Positions 44,944-53,741 of a DNA stretch of 64,000 bases are shown here, piece by piece. How positions within the stretch are numbered: position 1 is the stretch's first letter; the number at the start of each line of letters is the position of its first letter. Source of the DNA: Thermatribacter velox (GTDB lineage: Bacteria; Atribacterota; Atribacteria; Atribacterales; Thermatribacteraceae). A model generated the notes under the pieces. It ran no database searches. It was not told the DNA's origin and saw only the letters and a list, made by a program, of their open reading frames with translations. Position numbers and translations under genes: made by a program. Location of the stretch: assembly GCF_038396615.1 (NCBI RefSeq), contig NZ_CP121689.1, positions 2,152,001 through 2,216,000 of the forward strand, read 5' to 3'.

Positions 44944-46203
44944 TTACCGCTCTTTGGCCAGGGCTTGGTTGACCCTTTCGGCTGCCTTATCAAGATACAT
45001 TTTCACGGTTTCTTCAGAATATTCACCGCTTGCAACTGCAGTGAGAATATTTCGAAATTCCTGGACAACCGCATTTTCAATATCTCCCCAAACAGCGAGA
45101 GGTGGATATGCTGTGGCGTATCCCAAAGTTTTCTTAAAAACTTTCCATACACCGGTGTCATAATAGGGGTCTTCAAAAGCTTCGATTTTGGCGGGAAGCA
45201 TGTGGGAGAGATTTTTGGTGTAGTCCACGAGATTTTCTTTGCTGAGTAAAAATTTGATCCACTCTTTAGCAGCATCCTTGTTGGGACTTCCCTTCAGGAT
45301 TACCAAGTTGCTTCCTCCAGAGAAGGAGGCTCTTTTCACCGGACCAGCAGGGGGCTCTACTACGTCGTAAGGCAGATCCGGATTTTCTTGCTCAATGCCA
45401 GCGATGTTCCAGGGTCCCATGAAGCACATTGCTACGTTTCCATTGATAAAGGCTGCGTCAGCCTGGGGCTGGTTGTATTCTGCACAGGCCTTGGCAGCGA
45501 GACCTTCAACTATGAGGCTTGCGTACCATTTCATGGCTTCAATCCCTGCTTCGTCGTTGAAAGCAGCTTTTTTATTGTCGGGGGTAAGCAAGTTTCCGCC
45601 ATAGGCCCAGAGAACAATTGCCCAATTATGCAAAAGGTCCCAGGCATTGGTTCCAGCGATTGCTATGGCGGAACCTTCGCCAAATTTTTCCACTATTTTT
45701 TTGCCAACCGCTTTGAGTTCTTCATATGTGTTTGGTGGTTGCACGCCTGCTTCGGAAAACATTTCTTTGTTGTAGAAAAGACAGCGAGTTTCTGCAAACC
45801 AGGGTACACCGTAGCTCTCACCTTTGTAGGTTGTGGAAATATAATTTGCTTCCATAAATGCTTCTTTACCGCCAAACTCAGCAATGTCGATTTTCTCGAG
45901 TCCTCCTGTGGCAGCAAATTGAGGATTCCAGGTTGTGCCAACCTGGAACACATCTGGGCCACTCTGGGAAGCAAGGGCAACGGAAATTTTTTGCCATGCT
46001 TCCCCCCACCCGATGATCTCAAAGTTTACTTTGTAACCGGTTTGAGCTTCAAACTCCTTTGCTTTTTCTTCGAGCCAGGGAATATGTGTTTCATCTGGTG
46101 CATTAGGCATGAGCCAGAAAGTAATACTTTCTTTAGCCGTCAGGACCATCGGTATCAACACAACACACATTAAAACCATAATCAAAATCAGCAATTTACG
46201 CAT
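44944..46203 (-). CDS. Sugar ABC transporter solute-binding protein (family 1)
   Basis: 419-residue secreted binding protein of the MalE/UgpB type, signal peptide about 1-23. It has the family segments EFEAQTGYKVNFEIIGWGEAWQKI, YGVPWFAETRCLFYNKEMF and INGNVAMCFMGPW. Last gene of the malF-malG-like operon, 75 bp after the second permease, with an AGGAGG site. Ligand unknown; oligosaccharides or glycosides are likely. Its last 22 bp plus 4 bp downstream are repeated at 38884-38909. Confidence 0.92.
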   Translation of the reverse strand: MRKLLILIMVLMCVVLIPMVLTAKESITFWLMPNAPDETHIPWLEEKAKEFEAQTGYKVNFEIIGWGEAWQKISVALASQSGPDVFQVGTTWNPQFAATGGLEKIDIAEFGGKEAFMEANYISTTYKGESYGVPWFAETRCLFYNKEMFSEAGVQPPNTYEELKAVGKKIVEKFGEGSAIAIAGTNAWDLLHNWAIVLWAYGGNLLTPDNKKAAFNDEAGIEAMKWYASLIVEGLAAKACAEYNQPQADAAFINGNVAMCFMGPWNIAGIEQENPDLPYDVVEPPAGPVKRASFSGGSNLVILKGSPNKDAAKEWIKFLLSKENLVDYTKNLSHMLPAKIEAFEDPYYDTGVWKVFKKTLGYATAYPPLAVWGDIENAVVQEFRNILTAVASGEYSEETVKMYLDKAAERVNQALAKER

Positions 46204-46278
46204 TTTGATCCTCCTTTCTTTGAGTTCTAAGTAGGAGCAAACTGATTATTCTTTTGGTCTGAAACTTTCTCACCTCCT

Positions 46279-47154
46279 TTATCCCTTTGTTGCGCCAGCT
46301 ACCAAGCCTTCAATAATGTACTTCTGCATAAAGCTGAAAAGTATCAAAACGGGAATTGAGACCAGAATACAGGCGGCCATCATTCCTGACCAGCGGGCCT
46401 GTTGGGCAGTTATATATTCAAGGAGTCCCAGTGCGACAGTTTTTGTTTCTCGACCAGTGAGAACCGTAGCAAAGAGCACCTCATTCCAGGCCATGATGAA
46501 TGAATAAATTCCTACTGCTGCAATGCCAGGTTTTGAAAGAGGAAGAATTACCCTCATTAAGGCGCCAAAAGGAGTGCAGCCATCAATTTGGGCTTGTTCG
46601 TCTATTTCTCGAGGGATAGAGTCAAGGAAATTGCGTAGCATAAGGACGGAAAAGGGCAGCGCAAAAGAGGTGTAGGTAAAAATCATCCCCCAGTAGGTAT
46701 TTTGCATGGGGATACCCAGATAATATCTTATAAGGACGAACATCATGAAGTAAGGTATAAGGAAAGATATTCCAGGAAACATTTGAGTGGAAAGAGTTAG
46801 AAGCGTGTATCCATGTTTCCAGGAAAAGTTGAACCTGGATAACCCATAGGCTGCAAAAAGGCTAATAATAACCGAGAAAATCATGGTGCCTATGCTGATT
46901 ATGAGGCTGTTGCGGAAGTAATCCAGCATACGAACTGTTCTATTAACCCTGAGATAATTTTCCCAAGTAAATTTTCGAGGAATCCAGCTGGGGGATAATT
47001 CTGGTTTGGTGACATCTGCAGATTGAATTTCAAGAGTGGTTTTGAAGGATCCCGAAACCATCCATAAATAGGGAATAAGAACAACAGCAAGCACTATGAA
47101 AAGAGCAACATAGAAGAAAAGCTTGGAGAATACTTTCTTAAGTGCTTTTTTCAC
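46279..47154 (-). CDS. Sugar ABC transporter permease (MalG type)
   Basis: 291-residue permease, six helices; the EAA loop reads DEQAQIDGCTPFGALMRVILPLSKPGI, which contacts the ATPase. It overlaps the MalF-type gene by 4 bp. No ATPase gene is adjacent, so a shared MsmK/UgpC-type ATPase encoded elsewhere is likely, as is common for this family. Confidence 0.93.
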   Translation of the reverse strand: MKKALKKVFSKLFFYVALFIVLAVVLIPYLWMVSGSFKTTLEIQSADVTKPELSPSWIPRKFTWENYLRVNRTVRMLDYFRNSLIISIGTMIFSVIISLFAAYGLSRFNFSWKHGYTLLTLSTQMFPGISFLIPYFMMFVLIRYYLGIPMQNTYWGMIFTYTSFALPFSVLMLRNFLDSIPREIDEQAQIDGCTPFGALMRVILPLSKPGIAAVGIYSFIMAWNEVLFATVLTGRETKTVALGLLEYITAQQARWSGMMAACILVSIPVLILFSFMQKYIIEGLVAGATKG

Positions 47155-48059
47155 TCTCTTTCTCTCCCTCTGCGGGCATAAATGACAATGGCGGTCATCA
47201 GGAAAATAAGCACAGTCAGAAAAACCGACATTGCCGCTCCTCGGCTTAAGTGGAAGTTAGTAAAAGCTTCCTGGAGGATAAAGGTCGATGGCACATGAGC
47301 TTTTCCTGGATCGGTTCCAAGTAGGATATAAAACTGATTGAAAGCGTGAAAGTTCCAGATGGCCGAAAGCAAAAGCAAAGTTGCACTTACAGGACGTAAT
47401 AGAGGAAAGGTAATAAATCGGAAAAGCTGGAACGAAGATGCTCCATCGATTTTTGCCGCTTCATAGAGTTCTCGAGAAATATTCTGGAGACCTGCAAGCA
47501 GAATAAGGCAAGCGAAAGGCCACCCCTTCCATATACTAGCAATCATTACGGTATAAATGGCTCGATCGCCCACCAGCCACAGAACTGGTTCTTTTATAAG
47601 CCCCAAAGCGAGGAGATATTTGTTTACAATGCCAATGCGGGCCTGAAAAATAAATCTCCATACGTTGTAAGCCACGGAATCAGGAGTAATATAGGGGAGC
47701 AAGATTAAGCCCCTTACGATGGTTCTGCCAGAGAATTCTCTGTTGAGAAGAAGAGCCACGAGCAAGCCAATTACGTACCCTGCTGGGATGGTAACTAGCC
47801 CAAAATAAACCACGTTCCAGATTGAGCGCAGGTACCTTATGCCTGTGTCAGTAGCAGGTGAGAAAACGGTAAAAAAGTTTTGGAGTCCTACAAAAGGCGC
47901 TTTCATCCATTGGGTAATTGTGTAGATGTCTAAGTCGATAAAGGCAATGTATACGCCCCACAGGATGGGAATGATATGAACGAAAAGCATGCATATAAAA
48001 GCTGGAAGGATAAAGTAAAACGCAATCCCTCTCCTTATTCTTGAGGACATAAGCTTCAC
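47151..48059 (-). CDS. Sugar ABC transporter permease (MalF/UgpA type)
   Basis: 302-residue permease with six helices and the EAA loop YEAAKIDGASSFQLFRFITFPLLRP. First gene of the operon, preceded by a promoter and a LacI-type palindrome. Confidence 0.93.
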   Translation of the reverse strand: MKLMSSRIRRGIAFYFILPAFICMLFVHIIPILWGVYIAFIDLDIYTITQWMKAPFVGLQNFFTVFSPATDTGIRYLRSIWNVVYFGLVTIPAGYVIGLLVALLLNREFSGRTIVRGLILLPYITPDSVAYNVWRFIFQARIGIVNKYLLALGLIKEPVLWLVGDRAIYTVMIASIWKGWPFACLILLAGLQNISRELYEAAKIDGASSFQLFRFITFPLLRPVSATLLLLSAIWNFHAFNQFYILLGTDPGKAHVPSTFILQEAFTNFHLSRGAAMSVFLTVLIFLMTAIVIYARRGRERE

Positions 48060-48068
48060 ACCCGTTTA

Positions 48069-48111
48069 TGTCATCGATGTCAATGTAGCACAAACTTTTC
48101 AATTTTGTCAA
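48069..48111 (-). promoter_or_regulatory. Promoter and LacI-type operator of the malFG-like operon
   Basis: TTGACA (plus 48106-48111), 18-bp spacer, TACATT (plus 48082-48087). Immediately downstream is the imperfect palindrome TGTCATCGATGTCA (48069-48082), centred on CG as in LacI/GalR operators, placed over the expected transcription start. Confidence 0.6.
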
Positions 48112-48303
48112 TCCTGTGAAATGTTCTTTGTTTTTAAAGGAGCGTATGTTGGGTTGTCCGCAACGAAAACATCTTTCTTTAAGTGGAAATCGTCTCAAAA
48201 TAACCAAGATTTTATCTCGGTATTATTTACCTGACTAACCATCGCTCGGGCTGAAGGTAGGATTTACGACAATTGGAGCTAGCTTTTTGAGGAACTTTTA
48301 ACC

Positions 48304-48381
48304 TGGTCGGGGCGAGCCGATTTGAACGGCCGACCCCCTGCTCCCAAGGCAGGTGCGCTAACCAGGCTGCGCTACGCCCCG
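48304..48381 (-). tRNA. tRNA-Pro (anticodon TGG)
   Basis: Acceptor CGGGGCG/CGCCCCG, anticodon stem CCTGC/GCAGG with loop CTTGGGA (anticodon TGG), T arm GGCCGTTCAAATCGGCT, discriminator A and encoded CCA. Confidence 0.96.
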
Positions 48382-48451
48382 ACGGCCAGGATTATACCAG
48401 AGTAGGAATATCTTGTGAAGTCAGAGGCGCCTTTAGCTTTCGATTTTTCCC

Positions 48452-48588
48452 CTAAAAACACCTAAGGGAGGCTGGCTTTCACCAGCCTCCCTTAGGTGCA
48501 AGGAGGGGAAAGACTTCTATTTAAGGAGGTGCTTGTGGGGGTAACCTTTATTCACTTTTTCAATTTTTGAATTCATTCACTCTTGCCG
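48452..48588 (-). ncRNA. Candidate small RNA with anti-Shine-Dalgarno-like motifs
   Basis: A consensus promoter (48595-48622) drives leftward transcription of about 137 nt that ends in a strong terminator. The intervening RNA encodes no convincing protein (the best frame is a 19-codon ORF without a clear ribosome site). It contains CACCUCCUU (plus 48523-48531), identical to the anti-SD sequence of 16S rRNA, a second site CCCCUCCUU (plus 48500-48508) and ACCCCCAC, all apparently unpaired. This design resembles C-rich regulatory RNAs that block ribosome sites. Expression is not proven. Confidence 0.55.
48459..48498 (-). terminator. Intrinsic terminator of the candidate small RNA
   Basis: CACCTAAGGGAGGCTGG (48459-48475) and CCAGCCTCCCTTAGGTG (48482-48498) form a perfect 17-bp stem with a 6-nt loop, followed on the minus strand by TTTTT. 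No T-run follows on the plus strand, so the leftward direction is favoured. Confidence 0.82.
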
Positions 48589-48594
48589 TGAGAT

Positions 48595-48622
48595 ATTATA
48601 TTTGCTTTTTAATTATTGTCAA
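48595..48622 (-). promoter_or_regulatory. Consensus sigma-A promoter of the candidate small RNA
   Basis: TTGACA (plus 48617-48622), 16-bp A/T-rich spacer, TATAAT (plus 48595-48600). Both hexamers are perfect matches. It lies about 115 bp downstream of the M16 peptidase stop codon and points away from it, so it does not serve that gene. Confidence 0.78.
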
Positions 48623-48738
48623 CCACCCTTAAAGGAAAATTTTTAAATTTTTTTGAAAGTTTAAGTTGGGGTTTACTTGAGCTCGGCCAAAGTTAGCTTT
48701 TATTCTTAAAAGAGATCATTGTGTTGGTTATAGATGTT

Positions 48739-49992
48739 TTACTGTTGACTTTCTGGAATTACTGCTCCTATTGCCTCTTTGCTTCCTATGTAGGAAGCAT
48801 ATATATCTTTCACTTCGTTAAGCTTAATCTTTCGCAACAGTTCTTCGTAGCGAAATACAAAATCCCATCCTAAACCTATTTTTTCATAGAAAGAGAAAAG
48901 TGCAGCAAGTCCAGATGGTGTTTCCAGGCTTTGCAAAAGGGTTCCTCGGGTGTAGTTTTTGGTTTCTTCAAACTCTTCCCGCTTTAGATTTGTTACTTCC
49001 TGGAATTCCTTGCGGAGCGTGGCTACCGCTTTATCAAAATAGACCGCAGGAAAACCACAGTAAGCACAGATAAAGGATGGACCTACAAGAGGCAAAAATA
49101 TTGAACCTACCTCATAGCTCCAGCCTTCTGTTTCGCGGACTTTTAGGAATAGACGGGAGTACATTGAACCTCCCAGTAGATTGTTTACAATGTCGAATGC
49201 TACTTTTCCTTTGAAATCCGTAATGCTGGGTGCAGGATAGCCCAGGACTAACCAGCTGTCTTTAATCTTCTTACGTTCTATTATTTTCTGGGAACCGGGA
49301 CGAAAATTCTCTAAATTTCCCCCCTGTATTTCGGGAGCTGGTAATGGTGGAAGATTTTCAGTTTGTAATTCAAATGCTTCCAACAATTTCTGAGGTTCAA
49401 AATTACCGGCTATTGCGACTACCATGTTGTTAGGAACATAAACACGCTGGTACCAGTTTAGGATCTCGTCTCTGCTGAGGTTCTGAAGGGTATCGATTTT
49501 GCCCAGGCTGGAGAAAGCATAGGGATGTTCACCGAAGAAAGCTTTTTTAAAGCGCATAAAAGCCGCTTTGAGTGGGTCATCGTCCAGTGAAGCCAGCACA
49601 CTGAGCGCATAGTTCTTTTCTTTTTCCACTTCTTCTTCCAGGAAAGCTGGTTTGGTAATTGCTTCAAAGAAAAGTTCCAGGATAGCCTGCCAGTTTTGTG
49701 CAGGGCCTTCAAATATTAATTTGCCAGTGAAGTAGTTGGCACTGCTTCGAGCCGAAGCACCAAAACTTTCCAGAGTTTTGGCGAACTCGGAAGCATTTCT
49801 GTGCTGGGTGCCTTTAAGAATGCTTTCCTGAAGAAGAGAAGAAATTCCGAGCTTTGCAGGTTCTTCATAGAGGTTACCCAGAGACAAAGAGACGTTTACT
49901 GTAAATGTGAAGCTTCTTGCAACCGGTAAAAGAATAAGTTTAAGACCATTTTTGAGTTGTTTTTCCTGTACGCGTTTAACTATTTCTTTCAT
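48739..49992 (-). CDS. M16 family peptidase-like protein, probably non-catalytic subunit
   Basis: 417 residues with the M16 two-domain fold. The zinc motif HxxEH is lost: the aligned segment is LLQES (53-57), so both His are replaced. The substrate-binding Arg/Tyr motif is kept (SRLFLKVRETEGWSYEVGS). It overlaps the active M16 gene by 4 bp, as in bacterial M16B pairs where one subunit carries zinc and the other the Arg-Tyr pair. Confidence 0.87.
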   Translation of the reverse strand: MKEIVKRVQEKQLKNGLKLILLPVARSFTFTVNVSLSLGNLYEEPAKLGISSLLQESILKGTQHRNASEFAKTLESFGASARSSANYFTGKLIFEGPAQNWQAILELFFEAITKPAFLEEEVEKEKNYALSVLASLDDDPLKAAFMRFKKAFFGEHPYAFSSLGKIDTLQNLSRDEILNWYQRVYVPNNMVVAIAGNFEPQKLLEAFELQTENLPPLPAPEIQGGNLENFRPGSQKIIERKKIKDSWLVLGYPAPSITDFKGKVAFDIVNNLLGGSMYSRLFLKVRETEGWSYEVGSIFLPLVGPSFICAYCGFPAVYFDKAVATLRKEFQEVTNLKREEFEETKNYTRGTLLQSLETPSGLAALFSFYEKIGLGWDFVFRYEELLRKIKLNEVKDIYASYIGSKEAIGAVIPESQQ

Positions 49993-51230
49993 GTGGCCCC
50001 TTCCGGAGATATGACAATGTGTGTTGCCTGTTCTGGCTTGAAATACTTGGTAATAACTTCCTGAATTTTCTCTTCTTGCATACCTTCAAGGTACATAAAA
50101 TAATTAAGGACTCTATCTGCAGTGTCTATCACATCGAGACGACCCAAGAGTTCGCTGCTTCCCAGGGTAGTTTCTGCTACCTGGTAAAGCGATGATTTAA
50201 GCAAATTGCGAGCTCGCTCCAGTTCCTTTTTAGAGAGGGAATTGGTGAGCAGTTCAATCTCCTTCCAGATTGCTTCTTGGACCTGAAGTGGGTCACCTTT
50301 CAAAAAAGAATAAAATATGCCGAACAAACCCGCCCGCTCGTAATAGGAATACGAAGTATGGATAGCGTCGACCAGTTGTTTTTCTTCTCGGAGGGAGATG
50401 TTTAATCTTGAACCAAGACCTTCTCCAAGTAGCACGGATGCAAAGCGTAAAGCATAAAAATCCTCGCTTTTCAAACTGGCACAGGGAAAACCTATTGCTC
50501 CATAAAATCGCTGTACATCCTTCGCTTCCCGATAAAACTTTCCAGGTTTGAAGCACCATTTTGAGGATTGAACTGTCCAAGGGATTTCAGAAAAAGGAGT
50601 TTCAGAGAAAGCCTTTTCAACTTGGTAAAAAAACTCATTTTCTTCAATGTTTCCAACTCCCACAAAGGAAAGGTTAAGAGGGTGGTAGTAACGTCTTTTG
50701 TGTTCTAACAAGTCTTCGCGGGTAAATGTCTTTACAGTTTCTTCTTTGCCCAGGATGGGCATGCCATAGGGTGTTTCAGCAAACACTTCCTGGTAAAGGA
50801 GATGAATCAAACGTTCTTCGGGGTTATCTTCGTCAATGTTGATTTCTTGCAGAACTACCAGCTTTTCTTTTTCAATGTCCTCTGCTTCAAAAAGGGGATT
50901 CGTGACCAGTTCAGCAAGAATCCTGATGCCAGCTTCCCATTCTTCACCAGGCAGAACCAGATAGAAATTAGTTGTATCCAGCGAAGTTCCAGCATTTATG
51001 GATCCTCCGAGGGCTTGCACCTTCCTTGCTAAAGTGTTTTGTGGAAAAGATTGGGTTCCCTTAAATACCATGTGTTCAAAGAAATGGGAAATACCGTTTT
51101 TTTCCGGTCGTTCGTCTTTAGTGCCTACCTTAGCCCAAAGGTTAAGTGCTACCAGCGGTGATTCCATCTTTCTAAAAATAACCCGCATTCCGGAAGGCAA
51201 AATTTTCTTGGTATAGTCCATTATAAACAA
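49989..51230 (-). CDS. M16 family zinc peptidase, catalytic subunit
   Basis: 413-residue protein with HFFEH (residues 49-53), the inverted zinc motif, and the downstream Glu in EKEKLVVLQEIN. It probably degrades peptides with the adjacent subunit. Start TTG at 51230 has AGGTGAT in good spacing; ATG at 51221 is an alternative. Confidence 0.9.
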   Translation of the reverse strand: MFIMDYTKKILPSGMRVIFRKMESPLVALNLWAKVGTKDERPEKNGISHFFEHMVFKGTQSFPQNTLARKVQALGGSINAGTSLDTTNFYLVLPGEEWEAGIRILAELVTNPLFEAEDIEKEKLVVLQEINIDEDNPEERLIHLLYQEVFAETPYGMPILGKEETVKTFTREDLLEHKRRYYHPLNLSFVGVGNIEENEFFYQVEKAFSETPFSEIPWTVQSSKWCFKPGKFYREAKDVQRFYGAIGFPCASLKSEDFYALRFASVLLGEGLGSRLNISLREEKQLVDAIHTSYSYYERAGLFGIFYSFLKGDPLQVQEAIWKEIELLTNSLSKKELERARNLLKSSLYQVAETTLGSSELLGRLDVIDTADRVLNYFMYLEGMQEEKIQEVITKYFKPEQATHIVISPEGAT

Positions 51231-51288
51231 GCCAGATCACCTGCTTTATTATAGCTTTCCTGGAACGGCTCTGGAATAGGCGATATTT

Positions 51289-52104
51289 TTAATTCTGCGG
51301 GTTTTTCTCAATTTGGAGAAGAGCTTCTTTCGCCTCTGCGTTTTCAGGGGCGAGTTCCAGCGCTTTCTGAAAATTGATTTTTGCTCTTTCGGGGTCGTTT
51401 AGAGCAAGGTAAGCTTTGCCGAGTAAGATATAGGCTTCAGGCCGGTCAGGATTTTGCTGAATTACCTGGGAAAGGTCTTCAATGGCCAGTTCAGGGCTTC
51501 CTAAGGGTTCTGGCACTTCTAATCTTGCTCGGGCTCGGGCAAGCAGTGCTTCTTGGTTTTGATGGTCAATATCAAGTGCCCTGGCAAACTCCACAAAGGC
51601 TCTAACCCCGTACTCTTCTTTTTCCAGGCTATCCGGGGCGTTCTGATACAGCTTGAAAAACACCTTGCCAAGTAAGGCATAGCTTTCAGCTTTTTCTGGG
51701 AACATAGAGATATTTTTCTCGAGTAACGCTCTTGCTTTCTCGAAGTCATTGTTAGCGAGGTATTTTTGGGCGCTGATTAGAAGCGCGTTATATATTTCTT
51801 CAGCCGTTATTTCGGAGGGCAAGGACTCGCTTTCAAGGTTTATAGTGTAGAACTTTTCGGCTTCCAGAACCAGGACTACCTGAGGTGTGGCTTCAACCAA
51901 TATTTCCCCTTCCTTGGTTTGCAGGCGTAACCCAAACAAGGGAACAAGGGTTGTGTTCTCCAGTATGATTGGTTCTCCCCAGGCAGAAATCTTTTCAACG
52001 AAATCAACAATTTTTGCTTGCCAAACGTTTTCTGCTCCACAGGCGGTACTGGAGATACCCAGTAAGGCCAGCAGCATTGCTCCCAAAAATCTTTTGGTCA
52101 TCAA
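51289..52104 (-). CDS. TPR-repeat lipoprotein
   Basis: 271 residues, signal peptide with lipobox SSTAC (about residue 22). Residues 1-95 form an unrecognised domain; at least three tetratricopeptide repeats follow (for example AYILLGKAYLALNDPERAKINFQKALEL). It overlaps the DUF4097 gene by 4 bp; both are envelope proteins and may act together. Confidence 0.82.
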   Translation of the reverse strand: MMTKRFLGAMLLALLGISSTACGAENVWQAKIVDFVEKISAWGEPIILENTTLVPLFGLRLQTKEGEILVEATPQVVLVLEAEKFYTINLESESLPSEITAEEIYNALLISAQKYLANNDFEKARALLEKNISMFPEKAESYALLGKVFFKLYQNAPDSLEKEEYGVRAFVEFARALDIDHQNQEALLARARARLEVPEPLGSPELAIEDLSQVIQQNPDRPEAYILLGKAYLALNDPERAKINFQKALELAPENAEAKEALLQIEKNPQN

Positions 52105-52991
52105 AGATAGGTTACCTCCTCTTTTTTGCGCAAACTGATGTTGCCGGAGACGGTTTCTATTTTACAGTTTACGATTTGCCGGGCGCTACCTTCAATTTTG
52201 CCCTGGAACCGCTTATCAGAAACGCGATTATCCCCTTCAAGCAGTATCGGAAATTCAGAATCAAAATTTCCTGAAACGGTTTTTACTGATAAGTTGACAG
52301 AGGTGTTTTCGGGTAAAACAACGGTTACTTTGCCGCTGACTGTTGAAACTATCAGGTTCTGAGCTTGCTCGCTCTTTTGAACATCAACCCAGACATCTCC
52401 ACTTACGCTTTTTAAGAACAGCTTACCCTGACCTGCAATTTTCATCTTTCCGCTCACTGTGGAGATGGACAATTCTTTTTCCACTTCTTCGCATATCACC
52501 GAACCACTGACCGTTTTGCCGGTGCAGCGACCCCGAGTTTTTTGGATGCTCACTTCGCCACTTACTGTAGAAAAATTTATTTCTGTTTCTGCAGGAACCA
52601 GGAGGCGATATTTGATTTCCAGGTTGCTTGTTTTTCCTGAGGTTAAGAGCTGTTTCAAGTCAAACCAGAATTTGGCAAATCCCATGGGAAAATATTCGGA
52701 TTTTATAAATATCTGATTTCCCACCTGCTCAGTCTTGATTTTGATAGCGTTAAGAATTTTTCGTGCCTCATCGGTTGGTAGACCCACCAATTTCTTGGTG
52801 GCCGTCATCTGGATAGTGTTTTCTTTGTGAGTAACAATTTCTATGTTTCCCACCACCGTTGAAATGGAAAGCTTGCCTGGCCCATCCAGATAAAAAGTTC
52901 TTTCTACCCTTTCTTCCAGTGCAAAACAAAGGGACGTGCCCAGGAACATTAAAAACAGGGCGAAAAACAGCAATGCCTTCAGGAGTTTCAT
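52101..52991 (-). CDS. Secreted DUF4097 family beta-helix-like protein
   Basis: 296 residues, signal peptide about 1-25. The rest is a repetitive beta domain with TVSGEVSI, TVSGSVIC, TVSGKMKI, SVSGDVWV, TVSGKVTV, TVSGNFDS and TVSGNISL, the hallmark of DUF4097 (putative adhesin) proteins. Function in bacteria is unknown; coupled to the TPR lipoprotein. Confidence 0.85.
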   Translation of the reverse strand: MKLLKALLFFALFLMFLGTSLCFALEERVERTFYLDGPGKLSISTVVGNIEIVTHKENTIQMTATKKLVGLPTDEARKILNAIKIKTEQVGNQIFIKSEYFPMGFAKFWFDLKQLLTSGKTSNLEIKYRLLVPAETEINFSTVSGEVSIQKTRGRCTGKTVSGSVICEEVEKELSISTVSGKMKIAGQGKLFLKSVSGDVWVDVQKSEQAQNLIVSTVSGKVTVVLPENTSVNLSVKTVSGNFDSEFPILLEGDNRVSDKRFQGKIEGSARQIVNCKIETVSGNISLRKKEEVTYL

Positions 52992-53387
52992 AGTAACACC
53001 CCCTTCTTGTATATCAATCTTAACACGTACTGTTGGGAAAATAAAATGTGTGGATAAATTAGCTATTGGTCAGAGTAGGGTGGTTTATTCGGCTGGAATT
53101 TGCTGAATAATTTTGCTCGAGTTTCCTCACTACGGGCAGTTTTTCCCAAATACTCCTTTTTCGTGAGCAAATGATGCAGCGAAAAGGGGATTTTAGAAGA
53201 ATTGGAAAATGGCGGGAAGTGCCTTCAGAAGCAGAATGGCTGGGATATCTCTCCAAATTCTCCCCTGCCTTGCAAAAAGGTAATCCTATACCCTCCGTAT
53301 TGTAAGTCTCTGAAGGGGGATGATGGTTCCCTAATTATCTCCGCTACCTTCCCTAATCTCACAACCTTCCAACTCTCTGGCAAGTCT
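52992..53387. other. Non-coding gap, no supported gene
   Basis: About 395 bp between the DUF4097 gene and hepT. A plus-strand frame from 53168 (MMQRKGDFRRIGKWREV, 44 residues) is open, but has no ribosome site and no recognised family. It may be a gene fragment; IS debris lies nearby at 54.2 kb. Confidence 0.4.
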
Positions 53388-53741
53388 TCAAACTTCGTGC
53401 TCCCAGCCCTCTTTTTTTATGATTTCCTCAACCTGCACTTTAAGTTTGGGAATTTCCTGTTGAACTGTTTTCCATACAATTCTGTAATTTACTCCAAAGT
53501 ATTCGTGTATGAGTTTATCTCGCATTCCAGCTATTTCTTTCCAGGGAATTTCGGGATATCTTTTTTTAAAGTCTTCTGGTAAATTTTTAACCGCTTCGCC
53601 GATTATCTCAAGGCTCCTAACAAAAGCACGCATAAGCACAGGATCTTTAGTAAAATTTTCAAAGCAGAGTCCTTCGGATTTTTCTATAAGGAACCTGCAT
53701 TCTTGTAATATGTGTTCGAGGTATGGTTTTGCAAGCTTCAT
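53388..53741 (-). CDS. hepT: HepT-like HEPN toxin (DUF86)
   Basis: 117-residue HEPN-fold protein with the Rx4HxY motif: Arg74, His79, Tyr81 (RDKLIHEYFG). HepT proteins are RNases silenced by their MntA partner, which AMPylates the Tyr of this motif. It overlaps the nucleotidyltransferase gene by 4 bp. Confidence 0.9.
   Translation of the reverse strand: MKLAKPYLEHILQECRFLIEKSEGLCFENFTKDPVLMRAFVRSLEIIGEAVKNLPEDFKKRYPEIPWKEIAGMRDKLIHEYFGVNYRIVWKTVQQEIPKLKVQVEEIIKKEGWEHEV

Noticed and set aside
45388-46173. 261-codon plus-strand ORF opposite the binding-protein gene
   Set aside because: Antisense shadow; the minus frame has a signal peptide and binding-protein motifs, while this frame is Cys/Phe-rich without family features.
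48528-48590. Plus-strand ribosome-site-like AAGGAGGTG with a GTG start at about 48535
   Set aside because: The frame stops after about a dozen codons; the promoter and terminator both favour the opposite strand.
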